DNA of 58,836 nt from Halapricum sp. CBA1109. Lineage in GTDB: Archaea; Halobacteriota; Halobacteria; Halobacteriales; Haloarculaceae. The stretch covers positions 1 to 58,836 of the forward strand of contig NZ_WPCA01000003.1 of assembly GCF_009741825.1 (NCBI RefSeq), in the 5' to 3' direction. The notes under the pieces are model-generated. The model did not search any database. It had not been told where the DNA came from and saw nothing but the letters and a program-made list of their open reading frames with translations. Shown one piece after another: positions 36,871-47,078 of the stretch (position 1 is the stretch's first letter; the number at the start of each line of letters is the position of its first letter). The position numbers and the translations under genes were made by a program.

Positions 36871-37817
36871 TTATGATCGTTGATCCCCCTCGAAGCGGCT
36901 GCTGTCGACGACAGCAGCGACGAGCGACGGGAGGACGTCGTGGTCGCTCGGACGCTGGAGGACGCCGAACGACGTTCGCTCGACGACGGCCGCACACTGT
37001 CTGAAGTGGTCGCCGGAGGCGTCGGTGTCCGAGAGCATTCCCTGCGTGTACGTTTGATCGACCAACTGGAACAGCCGCTCTTTCTCCGGGAGGTCCTCGA
37101 TAACGAGACGTTCCCCCTGCCGGAGGACGTAGCAGCCCCCTATTGGAACAGGATCCGGCTGTTCATCGAACACGAGATACCGTTTGTCGGAGCCGCCGTC
37201 GTCCTCGCACTGGTGGGTCCTCTCGATACCGAGCGCCTCGACGGCGTCGGGTCTGAGACGCATCTCCGGGACGCCCGGGTCGACCACGGGCGTCTCGTCC
37301 TCGAACCGGATGCTGACGATATCGTCCTCGAGGATCGGATACCCGCGGGTACGGAAGGCGGCCGCTGTCGTCGACTTCCCGACGCCCCGCGGACCGAGAA
37401 ACACCACGGCTTCCCCGTCGACCACGACGGCGCTGGCGTGTAAAACGAGGCGGCCACGCTGGTGGAGCACGACCCCCAGCATCTCGTTTTCGAACAGTCG
37501 CCGGACCAGCTTCGTCCCGACGACGTCCGTCGATACCGGGTCGAAGACGATACGATCCCCACCCGTTACCAGAAAGGAGCCGATGGTGTCGTAACTGAGC
37601 CGAACGTGCCCGGGCGTCGCCTGTACACGACGGATCCCGTGGCTCTCGACGGACTCGGGCACCGGTTCGACTGTCCCGCGTTCGATGACGACGTCCGCTT
37701 CGCCGGCGTCTCCCGCGATCGGAAGTTCCGGGAGTTCGAACGCCGACTGCACTGTCAGTCCGTAGGTTCGGTAGGTCTGTGAGCAGGTACGGCCGTCAGT
37801 CGAGTCGATGGGAGTCG

Positions 37818-37821
<4 letters not shown>
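36871..37821 (-). CDS. HPr-kinase-like protein, predicted lasso-peptide Ser kinase
   Basis: 316 residues from the ATG at 37821, overlapping the stop of the ABC gene by 4 bases. The HprK-type core is intact: LVLHASAVVVDGEAVVFLGP, the Walker A loop GPRGVGKST (143-151), YPILEDDIVS (164-171, the paired Asp), and an RYLVFDEQPDPVPIG strand. The N-terminal 110 residues form a separate domain (YGLTVQSAFELPELP). In lasso clusters such kinases phosphorylate the side chain of the C-terminal Ser of the precursor; the precursor here ends in Ser. It is convergent with the precursor gene, 83 bases apart. Archaea lack the sugar phosphotransferase HPr/HprK control, so that role is unlikely. Confidence 0.8.
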
Positions 37822-39640
<1,819 letters not shown>

Positions 39641-39644
<4 letters not shown>

Positions 39645-40090
39645 CTGTCGGCCACGGTGTCTAACGGCGGCAGGGGTTCGTACTGGTCGAGGTCGTCTAG
39701 GTAGCCGAGGACGACGTCACCGTCGGCCTCGATCCAGCTATGTGCTCGGACCCCTTCCCCACGCTCTTTTCGGACACCGATACGATGTTCGGTGTCGTAC
39801 CCGTAGGCCGTAAACAGCGTCTCCGCCGCCAGCGACCGGACGAGACAGGTGCGCTCGCCCGGAACGTGACGGTCAGCCGTATCGACAGCCCACGCTATTT
39901 GTGCCGCCGGGGGCCGGGCCGAGAGCACCCGACGTGCCGAGGTGCCAGTGCGAACGAGTACTGACCTGGACCGGTCGAACGATATCGCGAACACTCCCAC
40001 CCACGCGACCAGCAGTGCTGTCGAGGCGAGGAGGAGGCGGGCCTGCTGGCCACGCGAACACGACCTGAAGGCACTGAGCTTCCCCATCAC
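39641..40090 (-). CDS. Lasso-peptide leader peptidase (B2, transglutaminase-like, PF13471)
   Basis: 149 residues from the ATG at 40090. After a membrane-like helix (residues 17-37), the catalytic region has Cys82 in ERTCLVRSLAAETLFTAYGY and His117 in GVRAHSWIEADG, with Asp124 or a neighbouring acid (DDLDQYEP) as the third residue. The C-x-x-R-S-L-A pattern is the hallmark of lasso B2 proteins. The enzyme cuts the leader from the precursor once the recognition element has bound it. Both ends overlap the neighbouring genes by 4 bases (40087-40090 and 39641-39644), so it is translationally coupled to the PqqD-type gene and the exporter gene. Very short for the family, as is normal for split B proteins. 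Confidence 0.88.
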
Positions 40091-40395
40091 TCACCCTGTT
40101 CGTCGACGACTTCGGCGAGTCCGTTCTCGAGCAACTCCGAGAGCAACGACTCGACGTCCCCACGACACTCCGCTCGGCTAACGTCGTACTCGTCGCTGAT
40201 CCGGTCGGCGATGGTGCTAACCGACGACGGCGACTGGATGCACTCCCAGATGTCCGTCCCAACCTCGTTGAACCCGAAGTACGTCCCCGACCCGGTGTGG
40301 AGGACCACCGACTCGCCGTCGAGCGTCGTTGACAACGCCTGCTCGTCGGCGACCACCCTATCTGTGTCGCTGAGCCCCTGCATTTGTCGTTCCAT
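40087..40395 (-). CDS. PqqD-type RiPP recognition element (lasso B1)
   Basis: About 102 residues from the ATG at 40395; the ATG at 40383 (MQGLSDTDR) sits at a better distance from the TATA element and may be the true start. The PqqD fold is clear: ALSTTLDGESVVLHTGSGTY, FGFNEVGTDIWECI, then helices SVSTIADRISDEYDVSRAEC and VESLLSELLENGLAEVV. Such RREs bind the leader at the Y-x-x-P stretch and hand the precursor to the B2 peptidase. It is the first gene of the B1-B2-exporter-kinase operon. It could serve another RiPP pathway, but a lasso assignment follows from the neighbours. Confidence 0.88.
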   Translation of the reverse strand: MERQMQGLSDTDRVVADEQALSTTLDGESVVLHTGSGTYFGFNEVGTDIWECIQSPSSVSTIADRISDEYDVSRAECRGDVESLLSELLENGLAEVVDEQGE

Positions 40396-40407
40396 CACTC
40401 TAGACGA

Positions 40408-40484
40408 GAATATAAGTGCTGATGTTCACGCAGCAATTCGTGTCGCTCGTGAACGGCACCGCCGATTCAGTCGGGACGTTCACG
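40408..40484 (-). promoter_or_regulatory. Promoter and repeated half-sites upstream of the lasso B1-B2-exporter-kinase operon
   Basis: On the minus strand the TATA-like word CACTTATATT covers about 40409-40418, 28-33 bases before the ATG at 40383. Upstream of it lie three copies of the word GTTCACG, in alternating orientation: 40424-40430, reversed at 40448-40454, and 40478-40484. Spacings of 24 and 30 bases are near whole helical turns only for the second. The core TTCAC is shared with the operator-like element at 32673. They could bind a regulator of lasso production. Confidence 0.45.
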
Positions 40485-40651
40485 ATGAACGAACGAAACG
40501 TTCCACAGCGTGAGCAGCGTGTCGTGTGGACTCCGGAGGGCGGACGCCGTCCCGACGATTGATGAGGCGATACACGCACCCTCGGGGCCATTTCTACAGC
40601 TACTTAACCGCCCTCACGCCCGGTTAAGTCACTCCGGGCACAATATTGAGT

Positions 40652-42462
40652 ATGAGTTCACTTCCCCCTGAGAGTGGCGCGTCCCCCCTCGACCCGGACG
40701 ACTACGAGACCCTCTCGCCGCGGGTACTGGTCGTCGGGGCCGGGGCCGCGGGCGCACGGGCCGCCATCGAACTGGCCGAACAGGGCGTCGACCCCTCGGA
40801 GCTGTTGGTCATCGGCAAACGCGGACACGGTGACGCCCACACGACGTGGGCGCGGGGCGGCATCAACGGCGCACTGGGCACCCACGACCCGGAGGACGAC
40901 TGGACGGTCCACGCGGCGGACACGCTCAACGAGGGGCATCACATCAACGACCCCGACCTCGTCGAGACGGTGACCAAGCAGATGCCCGACCGACTCCGGG
41001 AACTCGACGAGTGGGGGATGCCGTACAGTCGGACCGAAGACGGCGACATCGACCAGCGGTACTTCGGCGCCCAGTCGTTTCGTCGGACCGCCTTCGCGGG
41101 CGACCACACGGGCGAGTCGCTTTTGGACACGCTCGTCGACCGCGCCCAGTCGCTGTCGATTCCGTACCGCGAGAACCTCTACGTGACCCGCCTTCTCACC
41201 GAGGACGGGCGCGTCCACGGGGCCGTCGGCGTCGACCTCGACACCGGCGAGCCGGTACGCGTCGCCGCCGACGTGGTCGTGTTGGCCGCCGGCGGCTACA
41301 CGAGCCTCTACGAACGGCACTCCTCCCGGGACGACGAGAACACCGCCGACGGTCCCGGGCTAGCCTATCAGGCCGGCGCACGGCTGATGGACGTCGAGTT
41401 CGTCCAGTTCCACCCGACCGGGATGGTCGGCGACCGCTACGGCGAGGAGTGGGACGGTCGCCTCGTCACCGAGGCCGTCCGCGGCGAGGGCGCCGGCTCT
41501 ACACCGCCGGCGAGGACGGCGAACTCGGCGAGCGGTTCATGGAGCGGTACTCGCCCGATCAGATGGAACTGGACGCCCGCGACGTGGTCGCACGCGCTAT
41601 CGCGCGAGAGGTTTCGGAGGGCCGCGGGACCGAGAACGGCGGCGTCTACCTCGACATCTCTCATCGGGACCGGTCGTTCCTCGAAGAGCGCCTCCCGCGG
41701 ATGGTCGAGCGGTTCGACGAGTTGGGCGTCGACATGGCCGAGCAACCGGTCGAAGTCGCCCCGACCGCCCACTACGGGATGGGCGGCGTCGTGGTCGACG
41801 AACACGGCGAGACGGACGTGCGGAACCTCTACGCCATCGGCGAGACGATGGCCGGGGTCCACGGCGCGAACCGTCTCGGGGGCAACTCCCTCGCCGAGAC
41901 TGTCGCCTTCGGTAAGGTGACGGGTGCGGCTGTCGCGGACCGCCTCGCGGACGGTCCGGGCGCCGACGCCGACACCGTCGACCGCCTCGCCGGCCAGTCC
42001 CTCGCTGACACGATGGCCGTGGCGAACAGCGACGGCACGCACGACCCCGTCGCGTTGTTCGCGGAACTCAGAGCCGTGCTGTGGGACCACGCCGGGCTGC
42101 TCCGGGAGGAGTCCTCGCTGCAAACGGGTCTGGAACGGGTCGCGTCGATACGGGACCGGGCGGCCGACGTCGCCGTCGGTGGCCCCACTAGCGAGTCCTT
42201 CGAGTTCGCGATGAACCTCGGGTTCGCCCTCGACGTGGCCGAAGCGATACTCCGCGGCGCCCGAAAACGGACCGAGTCCCGCGGCGCACACGCCAGAACG
42301 GACGCCACGGAGACGGACCCGTCGTGGCGGCGGAACATCGTCGTCGAGCGGGACAGCGTCGGCGGGATGGCGCTCTCGACGCGGCCCGTCGACGACCCGA
42401 GCTCCGAGGTCCAACAGGCGCTCGACGCCGGCTACGAACTCGACTACCATCAGCTAGAGTAA
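40652..42462 (+). pseudogene. FAD-dependent dehydrogenase of the aspartate oxidase/fumarate reductase family, frameshifted
   Basis: Two frames (40652 to about 41495, then about 41495 to 42462) encode one protein of about 604 residues. Landmarks: dinucleotide loop VLVVGAGAAGARAAIELAEQ, ARGGINGALGTHDPEDDW, FRRTAFAGDHTGESLLDTL, FHPTGMVGDRYG, then in the second frame RERMAR-like catalytic region ERFMERYSPDQMELDARDVV, HYGMGGVVVD, and VHGANRLGGNSLAETVAFG (FAD). A single base lost near 41495 joins them. Family members oxidise aspartate, succinate or reduce fumarate; NadB and SdhA are the nearest. No NadA, NadC or Sdh partner is nearby. Confidence 0.85.
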
Positions 42463-42494
42463 CGACGGTGACCGTCGTCCCGCCACGACTGACC

Positions 42495-42620
42495 TCAGAG
42501 CCGCTCGCCACAGGACGGACACGTCGGCCCGTCTTCGCCCGTCTCGGGGACGACGCTGATTCCGCAGTTCTCACACCACCGTCGGGACGCCGCGTCCGCT
42601 TCCGGCGTGTCGTGTGTCAT
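42495..42620 (-). CDS. Very small zinc-finger protein (two CxxC)
   Basis: 41 residues from the ATG at 42620. Two CxxC pairs, RRWCENCGISVV and GPTCPSCGERL, form one zinc ribbon. Many haloarchaeal small proteins share this plan and bind zinc; a few affect motility or biofilm formation. The longer upstream extension to 42797 is not supported, since it overlaps the promoter of the HalOD1 gene on the other strand. It is convergent with the flavoprotein gene, 32 bases apart. Confidence 0.65.
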   Translation of the reverse strand: MTHDTPEADAASRRWCENCGISVVPETGEDGPTCPSCGERL

Positions 42621-42760
42621 TGTACCACAGTGTTCTATCGCGCCGGTGAAGAATGTCCGGGACGGCACGGTATGTATCAAGTAGTTACCGGGTTCGTACC
42701 GTTTGTCCACGTTCTGAATAGAATCACGGCGCTTTTGAGGGTCTAGCCATTTCTGAGCGT

Positions 42761-43018
42761 ATGTCCGAACACGCGGAAGAATCGCTACTTGTGACATACT
42801 CGGTGGAGGGGTCCGAGCCGATTAGCGAGGCTATCGTCGACGCGTTTCTCGCCGCGCAGATCGACGTGTTCGAGCGGGAACAGCGGCTACAAGAGCAGAT
42901 ATCGACCGACGCGATCGAGGGGTTCGACTGGGGGTCGAACCGGTCGCTGCAGCTCCGCTGTGAACTGTGGGGCCACCGTGTCGTCGTGACGCCGGACGCG
43001 ATAGCCATCTACGACTAG
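42761..43018 (+). CDS. HalOD1-type output-domain protein
   Basis: 85 residues from the ATG at 42761. The pattern of a helix (EPISEAIVDAFLAAQIDVF), an acidic linker, and a two-strand end with an aromatic/glycine turn (LQLRCELWGHRVVVTPDAIA) fits the HalOD1 domain (PF18545), which is found on haloarchaeal sensor and regulator proteins as an output unit. The role of the stand-alone form is not known. It is the first of three small plus-strand genes (42761, 43073, 43334), each with its own short gap. Confidence 0.65.
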   Translation: MSEHAEESLLVTYSVEGSEPISEAIVDAFLAAQIDVFEREQRLQEQISTDAIEGFDWGSNRSLQLRCELWGHRVVVTPDAIAIYD

Positions 43019-43072
43019 CCGGACACCGTAGCCGCGTTATAACAATGTCACACACAGCGGTAGCAGTACCGG

Positions 43073-43249
43073 ATGTACGTCGAACCAGCATACGAGGGAC
43101 TGCGGAACGTCGACGCTGCGGTCGTCGAGTACGAGGACGCCCCCGACGAGTGTACCATCTACGCCACCGACGCCGACGCTGACTGCCGGACGACGACGTG
43201 GCTCTCGGCACAGGAGGGCTCGTACTGCGCGGCGCGGGCGATGCGGTGA
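43073..43249 (+). CDS. Small conserved haloarchaeal protein (DUF7511-like)
   Basis: 58 residues from the ATG at 43073. The sequence DAPDECTIYATDADADCRTT followed by TWLSAQEGSYC resembles a group of short haloarchaeal proteins that I know as DUF7511; the family name is from memory and only moderately certain. Four Cys residues are present but not in CxxC pairs. The small size and acidity suggest a regulatory or binding role. It follows the HalOD1 gene by 54 bases. Confidence 0.5.
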   Translation: MYVEPAYEGLRNVDAAVVEYEDAPDECTIYATDADADCRTTTWLSAQEGSYCAARAMR

Positions 43250-43333
43250 CCGGTAGCGTGTGGCGCCGTCAGCGACCGATAGCCCCGCTGTAAGGTGTGA
43301 TTACTTTAGCGTATGGTAGCCTTCTGCCTGTGT

Positions 43334-43441
43334 ATGGACGGAACCCTGTCCGAAAGTGAGAAGCAACGCATGGCCGAGTTCGCGGCGACACCCACCTACG
43401 AGCGTGACCCGGAGATGCTGTTGCCCGACGCCGACGACTGA
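43334..43441 (+). CDS. Tiny conserved haloarchaeal protein, hypothetical
   Basis: 35 residues from the ATG at 43334. It is a helix (SESEKQRMAEFAA) followed by the compact motif TPTYERDPEMLLPD and an acidic end. I recall similar very short acidic proteins ending in RDPEML-P-D from haloarchaea; this is a recollection, not a search. An A/T-rich word (TTACTTTAGC, around 43301) about 30 bases upstream could be the promoter. No function is known. Confidence 0.5.
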   Translation: MDGTLSESEKQRMAEFAATPTYERDPEMLLPDADD

Positions 43442-43483
43442 TTCCGGACGAACACCGACAGCAGACGCGACGCCGTTCCCCGA

Positions 43484-43759
43484 TCAGACGAGGTTCTCGG
43501 ACTCGATGGTCTCCCAGACCGTTCGGCCCTCCTCGGTGATGCCGTAGATGCGCCCTTTCTTGCGCTCCTCCGGGACGAGCAGGTCGACGAGCCCGCGCTC
43601 CCGGAGTTCCTGTAGCGCCCGGGAGATGTGTGAGACGGTGCAGTCGGTGTCGCCGGCGATGGTCGATGGCGGCGCGGCCGACTCGTCGAGCCGCTGTAAC
43701 ACCAGTACGCGGTACTTCGAACTGACGACGTAGCCGACGATACCCCAGTCGGAGCTCAT
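43484..43759 (-). CDS. Winged-helix transcriptional regulator
   Basis: 91 residues from the ATG at 43759; the frame is open to 43816 but the extra part is unlike the family. The wHTH is SSKYRVLVLQRLDES (helix 1), PSTIAGDTDCTVSHISRALQ (helices 2-3) and RGLVDLLVPEERKKGRIYGI (wing), then EEGRTVWETI. It resembles haloarchaeal MarR/PadR-like single-domain repressors. The gene is on the strand opposite the small genes before it. Targets are unknown. Confidence 0.75.
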   Translation of the reverse strand: MSSDWGIVGYVVSSKYRVLVLQRLDESAAPPSTIAGDTDCTVSHISRALQELRERGLVDLLVPEERKKGRIYGITEEGRTVWETIESENLV

Positions 43760-44234
43760 CGGGACCTCGCGTGGGCGAGCGCCGGGGCTATCGCCGGTCC
43801 CCGTGTCGCTTCGCATATGCTGTTGTGTATCATAGGGTCTGCTCCGGTCGGGTCCACGGACGGAACAGGACCGGTCGTTGTCACCGCTTGGTAACCGGGA
43901 TACTCAGGTATACGGCACTTACCCCTCGAAGGGTGTCTCGGCGGGTCGTTCGGCCGGGTACTGGTGGCACCGACCCGACACAGTCGCCGACGACAGCGTG
44001 GAAGGCGGACCATACTGCCGGTAGCGGGTTACTTCGGTACTCCGTGACACGGTATGATATGACACGTAACAACGTGGTAGAGAACGGGACACGAACCGGC
44101 AAGAAGTGTTAATAATCGTAGCAATAGCCTACTACTATGGACCAGTGGTCAGGACGGGCTGTGAGCGAACGACGGGATCAGCGTGCGTATCGGGACGGAC
44201 AATCCGGTGTAGCCCCTTCCCCGGGGTGGCACCG
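43760..44234. other. Gene-poor interval of about 475 bases
   Basis: There are several open frames, none with a family-like sequence. The right-hand end is A/T-rich (GTTAATAATCGTAGCAATAG, about 44108-44127) and may hold the promoter of the gene at 44235, implying a leader of about 100 bases. No long repeat was seen. Confidence 0.4.
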
Positions 44235-44450
44235 ATGAGCCAATCGCTCCGGGAGACGTGGGAGGCCGTCCCGAACGATCCGGACCCGGAGGCGGACCTC
44301 GGGTACGAGTCCGTCCCGCTCACGCTGATCGACGTCCAGGAGGGCGAGGAGAAGTACGTCCTCCTCCCGCGGGAGGAAGACCACCTGACCGACTCGGAGT
44401 TCATCATCGCGGACACCGACAGCGTCCAGTCGCTGTCCGACCGGCGCTGA
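44235..44450 (+). CDS. Small acidic haloarchaeal protein, hypothetical
   Basis: 71 residues from the ATG at 44235. Very acidic, with the segments ETWEAVPNDPDPEADLGYES, VPLTLIDVQEGEEKYVLLP and EFIIADTDSVQSLSDRR. The mix of short beta-strand-like parts (TLIDVQ, KYVLLP, EFIIAD) suggests a small beta fold. I cannot name the family with confidence. The neighbouring minus-strand gene at 44454-45005 is convergent, 3 bases apart. Confidence 0.6.
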   Translation: MSQSLRETWEAVPNDPDPEADLGYESVPLTLIDVQEGEEKYVLLPREEDHLTDSEFIIADTDSVQSLSDRR

Positions 44451-44453
44451 GCC

Positions 44454-45005
44454 TCATCGGTCGTACTGGCTCAGTTCGAAGGGGACCGAATCGTCCTGTC
44501 GGCGCAAGAAGAGTTGTACCGTGGCCGAGACGGCGAACATCGCGAGCGTCCCGATGCCGAGCCACAGCAGCGACGCCGACTCGAGCACCGGCGCTCCGGC
44601 CGCCGAGAGCGAGAGCAACACCCCACCGACGATAGTGAGGGCGAGATAGTGAAACCGCCACGGATAGGTGACCTGCTCGCCGCTGGTGAGGTACCGGTCG
44701 ATGTTGTTCGTCCGGTCGGTGAGTCTGACGGTCCCGGCGTCTTTGTCGTACTCGATGGCGTTCATCTGTGCCATCTTCGGGAGATGTGTCTGATAGAGCG
44801 AGACGTACACCCGCTTGCGTTGCTGGCTCGTCAGGTCCTCGACGGGCACGCCGTTCTCCATAGACGCTATCTCCCCGGCGAGCTCCGTCACGTCGGCGGT
44901 GCCACCGGTCCGCCTGAGGTAGTACAACACCATCCGACGGCGGTGGTTGCTGAGTATCTCGAAGATGTCGTCGGGCGTCAGCTCTTCCGAATCTGGGGCG
45001 CTCAT
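44454..45005 (-). CDS. Winged-helix protein with two membrane helices (DUF7344-like)
   Basis: About 183 residues from the ATG at 45005. N-terminal wHTH: LTPDDIFEILSNHRRRMVLY (helix 1), DVTELAGEIASMENGVPVED (helix 2), QRKRVYVSLYQTHLPKMAQM (recognition helix), AIEYDKDAGTVRL (wing). Two C-terminal helices, FHYLALTIVGGVLLSLSA and SLLWLGIGTLAMFAVSATVQ, would place it in the membrane, unusual for a regulator and typical of a haloarchaeal group (DUF7344). It is a tandem paralogue of the gene at 45140-45772. It may sense a membrane state and bind DNA. Its target is not known. Confidence 0.75.
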   Translation of the reverse strand: MSAPDSEELTPDDIFEILSNHRRRMVLYYLRRTGGTADVTELAGEIASMENGVPVEDLTSQQRKRVYVSLYQTHLPKMAQMNAIEYDKDAGTVRLTDRTNNIDRYLTSGEQVTYPWRFHYLALTIVGGVLLSLSAAGAPVLESASLLWLGIGTLAMFAVSATVQLFLRRQDDSVPFELSQYDR

Positions 45006-45139
45006 CGTCACAAGGGTACGTCCCGTAGCCGGGCCCGTTCGGTCGATTGCATACCCGTACAGAACGCTGAACGATGTATTGTTATGGCCGGTGTTACCGA
45101 CTAGTAGCACCGGCATACCGGAACTTGCCCCGCGAGTGT

Positions 45140-45772
45140 TCACGAACGAACCGACTCGACCACTGGCAGGAGCGGCAAGCCCGACAGGACGCCGAGCACG
45201 GCGGCCGTCCCGACGACGGCCGGTGGCGTCGACCCCACTGCCGCGAGGAGTGCGAGCGACCCGATTGCTAACACCGAGAGGACGCTGATGTACGTGTGGT
45301 ACTGTGACCAGCGCGCTTCGCTCTCCGCGTCGTCGTCCGGCAGGTAGTGTTCGAACGTCTCGCTGTTGTCGCCCGGTGCGATCTTGCCGCGGGGTTTGTT
45401 GTACGCTATCGCGTCTACGTCGTCCATCTTCGGGAGGTGACACTGGTAGAGGCCGACGTACACCCGCTTTCGCTCGCTGGAGGTGATCTCGCTGACCTCC
45501 TTGTCACACTCCCAAGCGGCGATCTGTTCGGCGAGTTCCCCCAACCGAACCTCCTCTCCTGCGGTCTGCATGTACCGCAGGACCGACCGCCGCCGCTGGT
45601 TCTTCAGAATCTCGAATATCTGGTCGATACTGATCGAGTGCGCCCCGACAGCCGATTCGTCGACTCCCCGATGGCCGTCACTACTGCCGTCGGTAGTCGC
45701 TGATTCCCCCGTACTCCCGGTGGAACCCGTCTCTACAGTACTACCCGCGTCACTGGTGCGTCCGTTTATCAT
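45140..45772 (-). CDS. Winged-helix protein with two membrane helices (DUF7344-like), tandem paralogue
   Basis: 210 residues from the ATG at 45772. A Ser/Thr/Gly-rich acidic N-terminal tail of about 45 residues is absent from the paralogue. The wHTH follows: ISIDQIFEILKNQRRRSVLR, VRLGELAEQIAAWECDKEVS, RKRVYVGLYQCHLPKMDDVD, AIAYNKPRGKI. Then two membrane helices, YISVLSVLAIGSLALLAAV and VVGTAAVLGVLSGLPLLPVV. It lies 134 bases upstream of its paralogue on the same strand, so duplication is likely. Members of the group are membrane-bound DNA-binding regulators by inference. Confidence 0.75.
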   Translation of the reverse strand: MINGRTSDAGSTVETGSTGSTGESATTDGSSDGHRGVDESAVGAHSISIDQIFEILKNQRRRSVLRYMQTAGEEVRLGELAEQIAAWECDKEVSEITSSERKRVYVGLYQCHLPKMDDVDAIAYNKPRGKIAPGDNSETFEHYLPDDDAESEARWSQYHTYISVLSVLAIGSLALLAAVGSTPPAVVGTAAVLGVLSGLPLLPVVESVRS

Positions 45773-46151
45773 ATTCTCTCTCCCCAGTCTGATACGAGGT
45801 CCCTACGCTCAGTAGGAACCATACGCTACCACGAACCAGTGCCTACTACGTAAATGTACACTATTTTAACATCTCTGTCTGTTTTGAGTAACTGGGTCAC
45901 ACATAAAAACTCTGCCGCGGGATTTTCCGACCGCACTGCACTTATTCTCCCGTATCACGCCGAAAAACGGCTACCACTGCCAAACGTGATCGCTGTCGAG
46001 CGGTCACGATGGCTCAAAAAGGGGGTGGGGTCAGGTAGAGGGACCGGACGGTGGTGGGTGTGGGCAGCGTCCGCGCCCCCGTTTCCCTATCGGGGCGACA
46101 GCGGCATTGTTATGGGGCGGTTTCGTCGGTTTCGAGGCAGTGTGTCCGCCC
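45773..46151. other. Gene-poor interval of about 380 bases
   Basis: The left part is A/T-rich (TGTACACTATTTTAACATCT near 45855-45874), a likely promoter for the minus-strand membrane regulator gene that starts at 45772. The right part is GC-rich with a run of eleven consecutive A/G bases ending in GGGGTGGGG near 46018-46028. No gene is supported. Confidence 0.4.
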
Positions 46152-47078
46152 TCACAACCCCGGGACCGTCGGGAGGCCGTCGCCGAGGGCCACGGTCGCC
46201 TCGAAGCCGAGACGCTCGCGTGCGGCAGTCGTGTCGGCTCGGCTGTGCCGGATGTCGCCGGGCCGGCCATCGACGTTGCGTATCGGCGAGTCCGAGTCCG
46301 CGGCCGTCCGGATTAACTCGGCCAGTTCGTCGATGCGGACGGTGTCGCCGGTACCGACGTTGTAGGCTTCCCCGACGGCGTCGGTGGTCGCCGCGCGGAG
46401 GTTCGCCCGCACGATGTCCTCGACGTGGACGAAATCCCGTGTCTGGCCCCCGTCGCCGTTGACGGTGATGGGGTCGCCCGCGAGCGCTTGCTCGACGAAC
46501 GTGCTGATGACGGCGCTGTAGTCGCCGCCGGCCTGTCGCGGCCCGTAGGCGTTGAAATACCGGAGCGCGACCGTCGGGAGGTCGTACAACTCGGCGTACA
46601 GGCGGACGTACTGGTCGGCGGTGAGCTTGCTGATCCCGTACGGCGAGGTGGGCTCCGTCGGGTGGTCCTCCGGTATCGGGACGTACTCCGGGTGGCCGTA
46701 GACGGCGGCGCTGGAAGCGATCACCACGCGCGCGTCCTCGCGGCGCGCGTCCTCGAGGAGGGCGAGCGTCGCGTCGGCGTTCGTCCGGTTGGTCTCGACG
46801 GGCGCGTCGACGGAGTGGGAGACGCTGACGACGGCCGCCTCGTGGAAGACCACGTCGGCGTCTGCCATCGCGCTCGCCCGGTCGGCGTCGTCGGTCACGT
46901 CGCCGACTCGCAGCGTCGCGCCCTCGGGGACGTTCGCCCGGTCGCCCGACGAGAGGTCGTCGAGGACGGTGACGTCGTTGTCCGCGACCAGCGCATCGGC
47001 GATGTGGCTCCCGATGAACCCCGCGCCGCCGGTGACGAGGACGTTCTGCCCGGCGATGTCGTGGTCGATGTCGTTCAT
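46152..47078 (-). CDS. NAD-dependent sugar epimerase/dehydratase (GalE-like SDR)
   Basis: 308 residues from the ATG at 47078, overlapping the upstream stop by 4 bases. SDR landmarks: NVLVTGGAGFIGSHIADAL (NAD loop), LDDLSSGDRANV, ADVVFHEAAVVSVSHSVD, the catalytic VVIASSAAVYG and SPYGISKLTADQYVRLYAEL (Y-x3-K), LRYFNAYGPRQ, DGGQTRDFVHVEDIVRANL and the end GDGLPTVPGL. It probably interconverts UDP-glucose and galactose type sugars or their N-acetyl forms in the cytosol. It is the third gene of an overlapping minus-strand set (47983, 47075, 46152). The C-terminus lacks the usual G-L-x-x-T-V-x-W/Y-x tail, so a late frame change is possible. Confidence 0.88.
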   Translation of the reverse strand: MNDIDHDIAGQNVLVTGGAGFIGSHIADALVADNDVTVLDDLSSGDRANVPEGATLRVGDVTDDADRASAMADADVVFHEAAVVSVSHSVDAPVETNRTNADATLALLEDARREDARVVIASSAAVYGHPEYVPIPEDHPTEPTSPYGISKLTADQYVRLYAELYDLPTVALRYFNAYGPRQAGGDYSAVISTFVEQALAGDPITVNGDGGQTRDFVHVEDIVRANLRAATTDAVGEAYNVGTGDTVRIDELAELIRTAADSDSPIRNVDGRPGDIRHSRADTTAARERLGFEATVALGDGLPTVPGL

